Shown piece by piece: positions 34,441 through 43,135 of a stretch of DNA of 64,000 nucleotides. The notes under the pieces are model-generated. The model saw nothing but the letters and a program-made list of their open reading frames with translations. It was not told the DNA's origin and searched no databases. The number at the start of each line of letters is the position of its first letter. The first letter of the stretch is position 1. Both the position numbers and the translations under genes were made by a program. This DNA comes from CAWIJK01 sp963836375 (GTDB taxonomy: Bacteria; Actinomycetota; Acidimicrobiia; Acidimicrobiales; RAAP-2). The stretch lies in assembly GCA_963836375.1 (NCBI GenBank), contig CAWIJK010000001.1, forward strand, positions 879,165 to 943,164, in the 5' to 3' direction.

Positions 34441-35328
34441 TTGCTCGTAATCACCACCCCGACCGGCCAGATCGGCCGCCAAGTCCTCGACAAAACTCTG
34501 GAAGGCCAGACCGACGACCACGAGCTACGCGTGTTGGTCAGGGACCCCGCGCGCCTCCCGTCACGCGTATCCGGCCGCGTCGAGGTCGTACGGGGCTCTC
34601 TGACCGACCCCAGCGTTCTCGCCACCGCGTTCGCCGGGGCCGACAGCGTGTTCTGGCTCCTGCCCCCGGACCCCCAGGCCCCGAGCGTCGAGGCACACGT
34701 CCTCGACTTCACTCGGCCGCTATGTCAGGCGATCACCGAGCAGGGCGTCAAGCGCCTGGTCTATGTCACCGGCCTCGACGGCGGGCTGGTCCAGAACACC
34801 GAGGCCGAGCCGGCCGGAGCCGTGATGGGCGAGCTGATCGCACAGACCGGCGTCAGTTACCGGGCGCTGCGGCTGCCGGCGTTCATGGACAACCTGCTCC
34901 AGCAGCTCGGCCCGATCAAGCACCAGGGGACGTTCTTCTATCCGATCTCCCCGGACCGCAAGCTGCCGACGATCGCCACCCGCGATATCGCCACCGTCGC
35001 TGCCCACCTGCTGCTCGACGGCACCTGGAGCGGTCAGCAGAACCTGCCGTTGCTCGGCGCCGAGGACCTCTCCTACAACGACATGGCCCAGATCATGTCC
35101 GACGTGCTCGACCGGCCAGTCCGCTACCAGCAGGTCCCCGCCGAGGCGTTCAAAGCCAACCTCATCCAGCACGGAATGGCCGAGCCGTGGGCGCAGAACC
35201 TCACCGACCTACTTGTCGCCGTCGATCACGGCATTTACAACATCGAACCACGCACCCCCGCATCAACCACTCCGACCACCTTCCGCCAATGGTGCCAAGA
35301 GATCCTCAACCCAGCGATCCTCGCCTAA
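34441..35328 (+). CDS. NmrA-like NAD(P)-binding oxidoreductase (cargo module 2)
   Basis: 295 residues from TTG 34441. LVITTPTGQIGRQVLDKTL is the dinucleotide-binding loop (GxxGxxG variant TPTGQIG). RVLVRDPARLPSRV is the second strand with the arginine that reads NADP, and FWLLPPDP, KRLVYVTGLDGG and RALRLPAFMDNLL are typical of the QorB/YtfG and NmrA group. Members reduce quinones or act as redox sensors; the missing Tyr-x-x-x-Lys pair leaves catalysis uncertain. It is followed without a gap by a short AraC-like frame. Confidence 0.85.
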   Translation: MLVITTPTGQIGRQVLDKTLEGQTDDHELRVLVRDPARLPSRVSGRVEVVRGSLTDPSVLATAFAGADSVFWLLPPDPQAPSVEAHVLDFTRPLCQAITEQGVKRLVYVTGLDGGLVQNTEAEPAGAVMGELIAQTGVSYRALRLPAFMDNLLQQLGPIKHQGTFFYPISPDRKLPTIATRDIATVAAHLLLDGTWSGQQNLPLLGAEDLSYNDMAQIMSDVLDRPVRYQQVPAEAFKANLIQHGMAEPWAQNLTDLLVAVDHGIYNIEPRTPASTTPTTFRQWCQEILNPAILA

Positions 35329-35744
35329 CTGCCAGCACGACCACCGCCAACGACAAGGAGCGACCCCGGCGGCCCGCGACTGGGCTGCCGGCCCCACACG
35401 GCATCGTCCGTGGCCACGCCGTCACCGCGGTCAAGATGCTGCACGCCCGGCTGGCTGAACAGTGGACGCTGAGTTCATTGGCCGAAGCGATCCACTTGTC
35501 GCGCTCACAGCTTGTGCGGGCGTTTGACGCCACCCTAGGAATGAGCCCAATGGCCTATCTACGCCAGATGAGGGTCGAGCAGATGGCGCGGCTGCTGGTC
35601 TCCACGGACCTGTCAGTTGCCGAGGCCGCCCGCTCGGTGGGCTGGAGAAACCAGTTTCACGCCAGCCAGTGTTTCCACGCCGCTTACGGGGTCTCGCCTA
35701 CCGAGTTTCGCCGCCGTCACGCCAGGCCACCACATATCGCCTGA
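35325..35744 (+). CDS. Short AraC-like HTH protein without sensor domain (cargo module 2)
   Basis: About 139 codons overlapping the NmrA stop codon. It contains IVRGHAVTAVKMLHARLAEQ, WTLSSLAEAIHLSRSQLVRAFDA (first HTH) and LLVSTDLSVAEAARSVGWRNQFHASQCFHAAYGVSPTEFRRRH (second HTH), the complete AraC/XylS DNA-binding domain and nothing else. No ATG, GTG or TTG precedes the domain in frame after the NmrA stop; the first ATG lies inside it. Translation may start at a CTG or depend on the upstream gene. Relatives occur in modules 1, 3 and 4. Confidence 0.65.
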   Translation, partial: LTASTTTANDKERPRRPATGLPAPHGIVRGHAVTAVKMLHARLAEQWTLSSLAEAIHLSRSQLVRAFDATLGMSPMAYLRQMRVEQMARLLVSTDLSVAEAARSVGWRNQFHASQCFHAAYGVSPTEFRRRHARPPHIA

Positions 35745-36023
35745 CCCCCTCGGCGCAGCGCATGTCTTATCGGTTGTCGCCGAGTCGTCCGTGAGCAGGC
35801 GAAGCGGTCTGGATGGGATGGGTCATTACTGAATGGCGCGAATCCATGCGGGCTGGTCGCATGGTGCGTTTGGTGGCTGCGGCTTTACCGGGTGGGGTGC
35901 TATGGCTGGTGGTGAGCCTGCCGAGTTGTTTGGAGTGGATGGAGTGGTAGCCCGGCTCGTCTTGCGTACCTGGCCTACGACACGCCGCCGGTCGGCGGTT
36001 CGTGCGGGTCAGGAGGGATGGCG

Positions 36024-37139
36024 ATGGCGCCACGCAGGACGACAGCCAAGACGGCGGATGAGGTTCGGGAGGCTCGTGAAGCGAAGCTGACGGAGCTGTC
36101 GGGCCGGCTGGAGGGCGCGGTCGGCAGGTTGGTGTCGGGTGAGGATTGGGCGGCGGCGGTCCGGTTCGCCGCGCGGTTTCGGTCGCGATCGTTCGCGAAC
36201 ACGTTGTTGATCTTCGCCCAGCATCAGGACGCTTTTGAGCAGGGGCGGGTGAGCGAGCCGTTCCCCTCGTATGTCGCCGGGTACGAGCAGTGGAAAACGT
36301 TGGGCCGTCAGGTCGCCAAGGGTCAGACGGGTTACATGATCTACGCGCCGGTGACGGCCCGGTTCGCGACGACCAACCCGGTGGATGCGGAGTCGTGGCG
36401 TCGGCTTGATCGTGGCGAGAAGGGCCGGCCGGGTGGGGTCGTGCGCTCCAAGATGGTCGGCGTCAAGCCGGCCTACGTGTGGGACGTGAGCCAGACCAGC
36501 GGCGATCCGATCCCCGAGCGCCCCCGCCCGCGGCTGCTGGCCGGTGAGGCACCCGCGGGGTTGTGGGAGGCACTTGCCAAGCAGGTCGGTGAGCGCGGCT
36601 TCACGCTGAGCGATGCGCCGGATGCGGTGGCGCTGGGCGGCGCGAACGGCGTGACGGACTTCCTGGCGCGCACGGTCCAGGTGCGCGCGGACATGGATGA
36701 CGCAGCGCGGGTCAAGACGCTGGCGCACGAGCTGGCGCATATCGAGTTGGGGCATGAGGATCGCCGCCCGGCGGGGTTGCATCGCGGCATCGGTGAGGTC
36801 GAGGCCGAGTCGGTCGCGTTGATGGTGTGCGCGAGCTTCGAGATCGACTCAACCGACTACACGGTCCCGTATGTCGCCTCGTGGTCCTCCCAGGTCAAGG
36901 ACAGCTCACCGTTGGAGGTCATCCGCGCGACGGGTGAGCGCGCACGAACAACGGCGCTGGCGATCCTCGACGGGTTGCCGGCGGCGCCAGTCGGTGACGG
37001 CGACCCGCCCGGCCTCGACCGCAGCGTCGGCAAGGGGCCAGGGCGTGAGCGGCCGGGAGCAGAGCGCACCACGCTGACGCCGACCCGCCCAGCGACACGG
37101 CCGGTCGAGCTGCCGGAGCCCGCGGCGGTGGGGTGGTGA
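36024..37139 (+). CDS. ardC: ArdC-like antirestriction protein (ssDNA-binding domain plus zincin)
   Basis: 371 residues from ATG 36024, seven bases after AGGAGG; ATG 36018 is too close to that site. The ArdC N-terminal domain (RFRSRSFANTLLIFAQH, YEQWKTLGRQVAKGQTGYMIYAP) binds single-stranded DNA. The C-terminal metallopeptidase-like part has the zinc motif TLAHELAHIELGH and a downstream glutamate in GEVEAESVALMV. ArdC proteins protect incoming plasmid DNA from restriction in the recipient. The gene is first of a run with 4-nt overlaps (36024-39107). Confidence 0.88.
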   Translation: MAPRRTTAKTADEVREAREAKLTELSGRLEGAVGRLVSGEDWAAAVRFAARFRSRSFANTLLIFAQHQDAFEQGRVSEPFPSYVAGYEQWKTLGRQVAKGQTGYMIYAPVTARFATTNPVDAESWRRLDRGEKGRPGGVVRSKMVGVKPAYVWDVSQTSGDPIPERPRPRLLAGEAPAGLWEALAKQVGERGFTLSDAPDAVALGGANGVTDFLARTVQVRADMDDAARVKTLAHELAHIELGHEDRRPAGLHRGIGEVEAESVALMVCASFEIDSTDYTVPYVASWSSQVKDSSPLEVIRATGERARTTALAILDGLPAAPVGDGDPPGLDRSVGKGPGRERPGAERTTLTPTRPATRPVELPEPAAVGW

Positions 37140-38023
37140 CCCCGCCCGCGATCACGCCGGCCGACGTGATGGCCGCAGCGGGAGGGCTGTCATTGCCGGC
37201 CGCCGCGGTCGCGTATGTGCGAGCGGGCCTGTTGGTTTTCCCGTGCGTGGCAGGTGAGAAGCGCCCGTTGACCGAGCACGGGTTCACCGAAGCGACCGCC
37301 GATGTGAACCGAGTCGGTCGGTGGTGGCGGCGGTGGCCGCAGGCGAACATCGGTCTTGCGACCGGCCGGGCCGGCGGGTTCGACGTGCTGGACATCGACC
37401 TGCATCCCGAGGGGTCGGGGTTCCCGGCGCTCGGCCGGGCACGCCAGGCCGGGCTCGCGGACGGCTGGGCGGTACTGGTCCGGTCCCCGTCTGGCGGTGT
37501 GCATCTCTACTTCCCCGTCGATCCCGAGCGCGAGCAGCGGTCGTGGGCGATCCCGCGTGCGCATGTGGATTTTCGTGGGGCGGGCGGCTACGTCATCGCC
37601 CCACCGTCGCGGATCACCGATGAGCGTGGAGTCGAGCGGGGGTATCGGCTGATCGACACGGGCCGTGACCCGCAGCCCGTCGATGCCGGGGAGCTGCGCC
37701 GTCTGCTGGACCCGCCCCGCCCGCATCCGCAGGTCCGGCCGGGGATCGGGCTGGCCGGCGGGTCCGGCGAGAGGTTGGGGGCGTGGCTGGCCGCCCAGCC
37801 GGAAGGCAACCGCAACCGGGCGCTGTTCTGGGCCGCGTGCCGCCAGGCCGAGGCCGGCGTGACCGAAGACGAAGCGCGACTCGTGCTCGGTTCAGCCGCC
37901 GGGCGAACGGGATTGGGTGAGCGCGAGATCGACGCGACCCTGGCCTCCGCCTACCGCACCACCATCCGTCGGCAGCACGACACGCCGACCACAAGTATGA
38001 CGGCGGGAGGGCTGGGCCGATGA
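37136..38023 (+). CDS. Bifunctional primase/polymerase N-terminal domain protein
   Basis: 295 residues, GTG overlapping the ArdC stop. The prim-pol core shows AYVRAGLLVFPCVAGEKRPL, ANIGLATGRAGGFDVLDIDLHPEG (DxD metal motif) and VLVRSPSGGVHLYFPVD (SGG..H motif), then HVDFRGAGGYVIAPPS. The C-terminal 100 residues (GNRNRALFWAACRQAEAGVTEDEARLVL) form the helical extension common in such proteins. It has no helicase domain. It may prime replication of the transferred strand or of the excised circle. Confidence 0.88.
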   Translation: MTPPAITPADVMAAAGGLSLPAAAVAYVRAGLLVFPCVAGEKRPLTEHGFTEATADVNRVGRWWRRWPQANIGLATGRAGGFDVLDIDLHPEGSGFPALGRARQAGLADGWAVLVRSPSGGVHLYFPVDPEREQRSWAIPRAHVDFRGAGGYVIAPPSRITDERGVERGYRLIDTGRDPQPVDAGELRRLLDPPRPHPQVRPGIGLAGGSGERLGAWLAAQPEGNRNRALFWAACRQAEAGVTEDEARLVLGSAAGRTGLGEREIDATLASAYRTTIRRQHDTPTTSMTAGGLGR

Positions 38024-38751
38024 CGGCGCCGGCATCGAGCGCAGCCGTGGTCCCTCGGGAATCGGGCCGGCTGGTGCTCGGTGTGGCGGTGACGGGAACG
38101 GTGTTCATCGCGCTGGGCGCGTTCTGGCTCTCGTTCACGTCGCTGTCTGCTCTGGCCCGCAGTTGTGGGATTCCGGCTGATCGGGCGTGGATGTGGCCGC
38201 TGATCGTGGACGGTGTGATCGTCGTCGCCACCGTCTCGGTGGTCGCGATGAGCGGCAGCGGCCTGGAGCGCAGCGCGACCCGATACCCGTGGCTGCTACT
38301 GAGCGCTGGGGCAGCCGTGTCGGTACTAGCGAACGCCAGCCACGCAATCGTAACCGCCGATGCCAGAGTGCCCTCGGTGCTCGCGGCGTTGGTAGCGGCG
38401 GTCCCCCCGGTGGTGCTGGTGGCGATCACGCATCTGACCGTGGAGCTGACTCGCCGCCCGGACCCGGCGCCCCCGGCAAGCGCATCTGGCCGGGCGGCTC
38501 AGCGCCCCAAGCGTCCGTCGCGGACGCCAGCTCCGGTCGATGGGAACGGACCGATTGGTGAGGCCCTGCGGCTGCGAGCGCACACGTCGTTGACGAACCG
38601 GGAGATCGCCACGCGGCTCGGGGTGCATCCCTCCACCGTCGGCCGCTGGCTGAAGTCACGAGGCGCCCCGACGCTCCCCGCGGCGCGAGCGCCGTTGGAG
38701 CTTCCCGGCAGCACGCAGAACGAGACATCTGAGGAAAGGAGACCACAGTGA
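38020..38751 (+). CDS. DUF2637 membrane protein with a C-terminal HTH
   Basis: 243 residues. Four TM helices (LVLGVAVTGTVFIALGAFWLS, MWPLIVDGVIVVATVSVVAMS, WLLLSAGAAVSVLANASHAI, VPSVLAALVAAVPPVVLVAI) make the DUF2637 domain, related to the Spd spread proteins of Streptomyces plasmids. Residues about 180-215 add a helix-turn-helix, TSLTNREIATRLGVHPSTVGRWLKSRG. A membrane protein carrying its own DNA-binding domain could tether the element to the membrane during transfer; that is inference. Overlaps its neighbours by 4 nt on both sides. Confidence 0.85.
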   Translation: MTAPASSAAVVPRESGRLVLGVAVTGTVFIALGAFWLSFTSLSALARSCGIPADRAWMWPLIVDGVIVVATVSVVAMSGSGLERSATRYPWLLLSAGAAVSVLANASHAIVTADARVPSVLAALVAAVPPVVLVAITHLTVELTRRPDPAPPASASGRAAQRPKRPSRTPAPVDGNGPIGEALRLRAHTSLTNREIATRLGVHPSTVGRWLKSRGAPTLPAARAPLELPGSTQNETSEERRPQ

Positions 38752-39107
38752 ACATAGACCAAGACCGGCAACGAGCCGATCAGAGCAAACAGCACGACCA
38801 CGATGGGTTGGCTGGCACGGAGTCCCCGCGCGAGCTATTGGCCGTTCACGATCCGTCCAAGCAAGCTGCCCCCAACGGTCGGCAGGCGGTGGGTCGCGGG
38901 CACGGAGTGACGGTGCAGTGGGTAAGGCCGACGGAGCTGGCAGCCCGAATCGCCGCCCGCACGACCGCGGGTGCCGTAGCGGCACATGTGGCCGCCCACC
39001 ATCAGGTGCGCGAGAACGTCCCAGCGCGGTTGGCGCCGCTGTCGGCGTTCGGCCGCCAGGCCCAGTCCGGGCCGATGACGGTCGAGCGGTCGGTGGTCGG
39101 CCGTTGA
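38748..39107 (+). CDS. Hypothetical ICE protein
   Basis: 119 residues from a GTG overlapping the DUF2637 stop. The first half is polar and disordered (NIDQDRQRADQSKQHDHDG). The second half is alanine-rich and helical (ELAARIAARTTAGAVAAHVAAHH) with MTVERSVVGR at the end. No recognised domain. Its position in the overlapping run supports it as a real gene of the transfer or replication module. Confidence 0.6.
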   Translation: MNIDQDRQRADQSKQHDHDGLAGTESPRELLAVHDPSKQAAPNGRQAVGRGHGVTVQWVRPTELAARIAARTTAGAVAAHVAAHHQVRENVPARLAPLSAFGRQAQSGPMTVERSVVGR

Positions 39108-39234
39108 CGCTCCACCGTGTGCGTGTCTGCGCTGCCGTGCCGCGTGAGCGGCCCGTCTCGGGGATGTTGCTGATGACCTGACGCCTACGGGCGACCCCAG
39201 CGGTGTTCCTTGGGCGGCTGCGGTGGCGCGGGGC

Positions 39235-39243
39235 GCGCACCTG
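39235..39243 (+). promoter_or_regulatory. Leader motif copy 1
   Basis: GCGCACCTG, preceded by GCGGTGG, in the 190-nt gap after 39107, about 55 nt upstream of the likely GTG at 39297. No perfect hairpin directly follows, so this is the weakest member of the series described at 47465-47514, 54936-54989 and 61242-61292. Confidence 0.4.
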
Positions 39244-39296
39244 TTGGTTGCCATGCCCGCCCATCCGCTTTCCCGCCATGTTCCCGCGCCGGCCCC

Positions 39297-40106
39297 GTGC
39301 CGGGCGCCGGGTCCGAGCCGGCGTTTACCAGCTCGGCGGGGCTGCGCGCGATCCTTGACCGAGTTCATGACGCCGGGGACGGAGCATGGCGGGCCGATCC
39401 AGAAGCGACCGCGCTGCTGGCGTACACGATCGACAGGTATGCGCCACTGGCCCGCAGTTGGCACCGCGACCCCGGCGAGGCAGCTACGGCGGCATTCATG
39501 GCGATGCGCCACGACGGGGTGCGCCGGGCGGCGGACCCGTGGGCGGTCGTCACCCGCGCGGTGCAGGTCAGCCTCTCGGCGGAGAATCACGCCGAACGGC
39601 ACCTCACCTCGACTGAAAAGGCCCGGCGCACCCAGCACGCCGAGTACGACGCGCCGGTCCGGGCCGGTGAACTGACCGACACGCTCCCCTTCGCGATCCA
39701 CGACTCGCAGCGCGAGCCGGAGACCGAGCCGGTGATCGCCGATGCGATCGTGCTGATGGAGCTGCTGGGCTGGCCGACGCTGGTAGCCGGCGCAGCGGTG
39801 GAGTACGTCGCTGGGCGGCTGGCCGACGCTGGCAGCATCCCGGCCGCCTATGAGGCGTTGCGACGCGACAGCGCGTTCCGCGCCCAGCTCGATCTCGATC
39901 GCCAAGCGTGGACCGGGCTGCTCGGCGTGCTGCTCGGCTCCCGTCCACAGCCCGGCCGCCCGACCCGCAAGGGCGTGTTGGCACGGCTGCTGCTGGGCGA
40001 GAGCGTCCGTGAGCTGTTGGACGACACCGGCCTGGTGCGTTCGGTGCTTGCCTCCCGTCCCTGGCTCCCCGCTCCGCTGTCACCGGGAGATGAGTTCGGT
40101 GAGTAG
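39297..40106 (+). CDS. Hypothetical ICE protein, mostly helical
   Basis: 269 residues from GTG 39297; the frame is open from 39210, but that part contains the leader motif and is not protein-like. It contains LLAYTIDRYAPLARSWHRDPGEAATAAFMAMR, DPWAVVTRAVQVSLSAENHAERHL and LGVLLGSRPQPGRPTRKGVLARLLLGESVRELL. I recognise it only as a type of protein accompanying ParB-like genes in actinobacterial elements; no domain can be named. It overlaps the next gene by 17 nt. Confidence 0.6.
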   Translation: MPGAGSEPAFTSSAGLRAILDRVHDAGDGAWRADPEATALLAYTIDRYAPLARSWHRDPGEAATAAFMAMRHDGVRRAADPWAVVTRAVQVSLSAENHAERHLTSTEKARRTQHAEYDAPVRAGELTDTLPFAIHDSQREPETEPVIADAIVLMELLGWPTLVAGAAVEYVAGRLADAGSIPAAYEALRRDSAFRAQLDLDRQAWTGLLGVLLGSRPQPGRPTRKGVLARLLLGESVRELLDDTGLVRSVLASRPWLPAPLSPGDEFGE

Positions 40107-41166
40107 CGGCGGCGGTGTGGAGCTGGACCGGCCGGTCGCGTCGATCTGGGTCGGCGCGCGCTTCCGCCACGACCTCGGGGACCTGGACGAGCTGTGCGAG
40201 TCGATCGCCAAGCTCGGACTGTTGCAGCCGATCACGATCACCCCCAACGGCATCCTGGTCTGCGGCGCCCGCCGCCTCGCCGCGGTCAAACGGCTCGGAT
40301 GGGAACAGATCAAGGTGTGGATCACCGCCACCGTCTCGACCCGGCTGGCGGAGGTCTTGGCCGAGCAGCACGAGAACACGATCCGCAAGCCGCTAGCGCC
40401 AACCGAGGCCGCAGCGCTGTACGCCGAGCTGAAGGCTTTGTATGCGGCGGACGCGGCCCGTCGTCAAGCGGCCTCCAGATTCGGGTCTGACGGCGGTGGA
40501 AACTTTCCATCACCGCAGGCCCCGACCCCGGCGGGGAAGGCGCGCGAGCAGGCAGCACGGGCGATCACCGGCCAGGACTCCTCAAGGTCGCTGGACCGGG
40601 TGATCGAGGTCCAACATCTCGCCGACGACCCGGACACCCCCGACCCGGTGCGCGAGGTCGCTCGCAGGGAGCTGGCGCAGATGGACACCGATGGGAAGGT
40701 CTACGGCCATTACCTGAGTGTGCAGGCCGCCGCCAGCACCGACGCGCTGGCCCGCTTGGCCGAGGACCCCGAGCTGCCCGAGACCGTCCGGTCTCGCGCC
40801 GCGGGCGAGCTGGACACCCTGGATCGCACTCAGCCTCCGGCGGAGCTGGTCAAGGCCGCGCACGCGGCCATCGCCCGCGCCACGCACTCCACCCCTGACC
40901 ATGACAGTGCTGACGAGCTGCGGCTGGTGGCCGTGAAGCACTACGGACTGCGGGCGTTGCTGGCGACGATGCAGGAGATGGACGGGTGGTGGCGGCACTA
41001 CGACCCGGCCGAGATCGCCGCCGGCCTGTCTGACGAGCAGTGGGAACAGTTGTGCGCCTGCCTGGACAGCAGCACCGCATTCATCCGGTCGATCGGCGAT
41101 GTCCGCCACCACGGCTCGCCAAGTGAGTCCTCAGCGGACCAGCCACCACGAGCCGCCTGCTTCTGA
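40090..41166 (+). CDS. ParB/Spo0J-like nuclease-domain protein
   Basis: 358 residues from ATG 40090, with GGGAG close upstream. The ParB N-terminal domain shows VASIWVGARFRHDLGDLDELCESIAKLGLLQPITITPNGILVCGARRLAAVKRLGW; the GxRRxxA motif is the CTP/phosphate-binding box. AEQHENTIRKPLAPTEAAALY leads to the HTH part, and GKAREQAARAITGQDSSRSLDRV is the second DNA-binding section. The C-terminal 150 residues are helical and element-specific. There is no ParA partner, so it more likely regulates replication or transfer than segregates DNA. Confidence 0.85.
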   Translation: MSSVSSGGGVELDRPVASIWVGARFRHDLGDLDELCESIAKLGLLQPITITPNGILVCGARRLAAVKRLGWEQIKVWITATVSTRLAEVLAEQHENTIRKPLAPTEAAALYAELKALYAADAARRQAASRFGSDGGGNFPSPQAPTPAGKAREQAARAITGQDSSRSLDRVIEVQHLADDPDTPDPVREVARRELAQMDTDGKVYGHYLSVQAAASTDALARLAEDPELPETVRSRAAGELDTLDRTQPPAELVKAAHAAIARATHSTPDHDSADELRLVAVKHYGLRALLATMQEMDGWWRHYDPAEIAAGLSDEQWEQLCACLDSSTAFIRSIGDVRHHGSPSESSADQPPRAACF

Positions 41167-41192
41167 GCCGACCACGAAGAAGGGGCCGGGCC

Positions 41193-41206
41193 GCGCACCT
41201 GAACGG
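41193..41206 (+). promoter_or_regulatory. Leader motif copy 2
   Basis: GCGCACCTGAACGG, followed by a weak hairpin ACGG-CGAC-CCGT, then GGGAG and the GTG start at 41239. It lies in the only gap between the ParB-like gene and the membrane-protein gene. Confidence 0.45.
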
Positions 41207-41238
41207 CGACCCGTCCCTTCTCGTGCTGGGAGCAAGCC

Positions 41239-41958
41239 GTGCCCACTGTTCGTCTACCTCGACCGCCGCGTCTGCCTCGTCTGCCTGGTCGCATGATCGT
41301 GCTGCTCGCCGTTGTTGGTGTCGTCGTGCTGGCGACGATCGGTGTCGGCGTCTACGGGCTGGTCCGCGGTCCCGGCCACAACGCAACCTCGCAGCACGGT
41401 TCGACCAGCACGAGCAGGTCCAGCTCGGCGGGCTCGGGCAGCTCGGGTGAGACGAGCAGTGCCCCGAGCGGCCCCGCTCCGGCGGTGTTGCCCAAGACCG
41501 ACAACCCGGTGACGTATGCGCGGGCGGTCGCTGCGGCGCTGTTCGACTGGTCCACGACCACCGGCTACGCACCCTCGGATTACACCTCGCCGGTGCTGGC
41601 GGACGCTGACCCTTCGGGGGAGGAAATCGCCGGGCTGATCTCCGATGTCGCCAGCTATGAGCCGACCACCGACCAGTGGACGCAGTTGGCGACGATGAAG
41701 GTCGTCCAACACCTGACGATCACCAGCGCGGTGGTCCCGTCGCTGTGGCCGCAGGCGTTGGCCGAGGCGCGTGGGCAGCTTCGGCCGGGGACGACGGCGA
41801 TCACGATCACCGGGACCCGGCACCGTACCGGCGTCTGGTACGGACAGCCGGCCTCCACGACCGATCCGGTGAGCTTCACGATCTTTGAGGCGTGCAGCCC
41901 GTCGTGGCCCGACTGCCACACGCTGCGCCTGTCGCAGCTCAACGATCCGCTCGGTTAG
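41239..41958 (+). CDS. Single-span conjugation protein (VirB8/TcpC-like position)
   Basis: 239 residues. A short basic N-terminus (VRLPRPPRLPRLPGR) precedes TM helix MIVLLAVVGVVVLATIGVGVYGLV. A Ser/Gly-rich linker and an extracytoplasmic domain follow (NPVTYARAVAAALFDWSTT, MKVVQHLTITSAVVPSLWP, GTTAITITGTRHRTGVWYG). Topology and neighbourhood match the VirB8/TcpC scaffold proteins of Gram-positive type IV secretion, but direct sequence resemblance is faint. The next gene begins 12 nt later. Confidence 0.7.
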   Translation: MPTVRLPRPPRLPRLPGRMIVLLAVVGVVVLATIGVGVYGLVRGPGHNATSQHGSTSTSRSSSAGSGSSGETSSAPSGPAPAVLPKTDNPVTYARAVAAALFDWSTTTGYAPSDYTSPVLADADPSGEEIAGLISDVASYEPTTDQWTQLATMKVVQHLTITSAVVPSLWPQALAEARGQLRPGTTAITITGTRHRTGVWYGQPASTTDPVSFTIFEACSPSWPDCHTLRLSQLNDPLG

Positions 41959-41970
41959 CGAGGCGGGCTG

Positions 41971-43128
41971 GTGATGGTCCGCAAGGTGCTGATCGGGGTG
42001 CTGATCGCGTTGGTGTTCCTCGGTCCCGGCATCGCCGTGGTCACTCTCGCCGCGTTGCTCGATCCCGCGATCACCGACGCCACGACCTGCGCCACCAGTG
42101 GGGATACCGGCGGGTTGTCGGGGCCGTCGCTTGCAGTCAGCGGCACCGTCCCGCAGGGCTTGACCGCGACGACCGCAGACGGGCAGACCGTCACCCTGGA
42201 TCAAACGCAACTGGAGCGCGCCGCGACGATCATCGCGGTCGGCAACAGCGAGAACATCGACGAGAACGGGCAGCTCGTGGCGTTGATGGCGGCGCTCACC
42301 GAGTCCACCCTGCGCGTGCTCGCCAATCCCACCGCTGTCCCGCAGTCGGTCAGCTACCCCAACGACGGAGACGGCAGCGACCACGACAGCCTCGGTCTGT
42401 TTCAGATGCGACCTTCGACCGGCTGGGGCAGCGTGGCGAACCTGATGGACCCGGTGTGGTCCACCCGTGCCTTCTACGGCGGGCCGGATGGCCCCAACCA
42501 CGGCAGCCCGGCCGGCCTCTTGGACATGCCGAACTGGCAGACCCTTTCCCTCGGCGCCGCCGCCCAGGCCGTTGAGGTCTCGCAATACCCTGACCGCTAC
42601 GCCAACTACCAGCCGGTCGCGGAGAAGATCGCCAGCACCCTGACTGGCGTCACCTTGACCGGCGGTAGTCAGTGCCTCACCGGCCCGACCGGCACCGGGA
42701 ATCTGCCGCCGGGGTTTGCCGGAGCGTTCATCGCCGCCGCGGAGAAGGAGATCGGCCTGCCCTACGTCTGGGGCGGCGGCACCTACACCGGCCCCTCCGG
42801 CATCGGCTCAGACGGCCGCGGCCCCGGCTTCGACTGCTCCGGCCTGGTCATGTACGCCGCCTACCAAGCCTCCGGCGGCAAAGTCCGGCTGGAGCACTAC
42901 ACCGGCGATCAGATCAACGAAACCCAGCCCGTCTCCTGGGCCGACAAGCAGCCCGGCGACATCATCTTCTACACCTACCCCGGCGAAACCGTCCCGCATC
43001 ACGTCGTGATCTACCTCGGCGGCGACAAGATTCTCCAAGCCCCCGAGACGGGGCAGAACGTCGGGTACGGCACCCTCTCGGAGTTCACCGGCCAGACCGC
43101 CAGCGTCCGGCGCATCACAGAGCCCTGA
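41971..43128 (+). CDS. VirB1-like cell-wall hydrolase: transglycosylase-like plus NlpC/P60
   Basis: 385 residues. TM helix at about 6-30 (IGVLIALVFLGPGIAVVTLAAL). The middle domain (about 80-215) is lysozyme-like: AALTESTLRVLANP with the likely catalytic Glu, and DSLGLFQMRPSTGWG. The C-terminal NlpC/P60 domain (about 245-385) has catalytic Cys289 in FDCSGLVMYAAY and His344 in HHVVIYLGG. The enzyme opens peptidoglycan for the secretion channel. The final 174 nt (42955-43128) are repeated twice downstream around cargo genes. Confidence 0.92.
   Translation: MMVRKVLIGVLIALVFLGPGIAVVTLAALLDPAITDATTCATSGDTGGLSGPSLAVSGTVPQGLTATTADGQTVTLDQTQLERAATIIAVGNSENIDENGQLVALMAALTESTLRVLANPTAVPQSVSYPNDGDGSDHDSLGLFQMRPSTGWGSVANLMDPVWSTRAFYGGPDGPNHGSPAGLLDMPNWQTLSLGAAAQAVEVSQYPDRYANYQPVAEKIASTLTGVTLTGGSQCLTGPTGTGNLPPGFAGAFIAAAEKEIGLPYVWGGGTYTGPSGIGSDGRGPGFDCSGLVMYAAYQASGGKVRLEHYTGDQINETQPVSWADKQPGDIIFYTYPGETVPHHVVIYLGGDKILQAPETGQNVGYGTLSEFTGQTASVRRITEP
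42955..43128 (+). repeat. NlpC/P60 3' tail, copy A (within the intact gene)
   Basis: 58 codons including the stop, beginning at the GD of GDIIFYTYPGETVPHH and ending RRITEP. The same 174-nt unit recurs at 44802-44975 and 46896-47069 with scattered base differences and no length change. Confidence 0.9.
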
Positions 43129-43135
43129 GTGTCAA

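Noticed and set aside
34722..35744. 340-codon frame starting inside the NmrA-like gene
   Set aside because: Only its last part (from about 35325) is the AraC domain; the first two thirds are an out-of-frame reading of NmrA.
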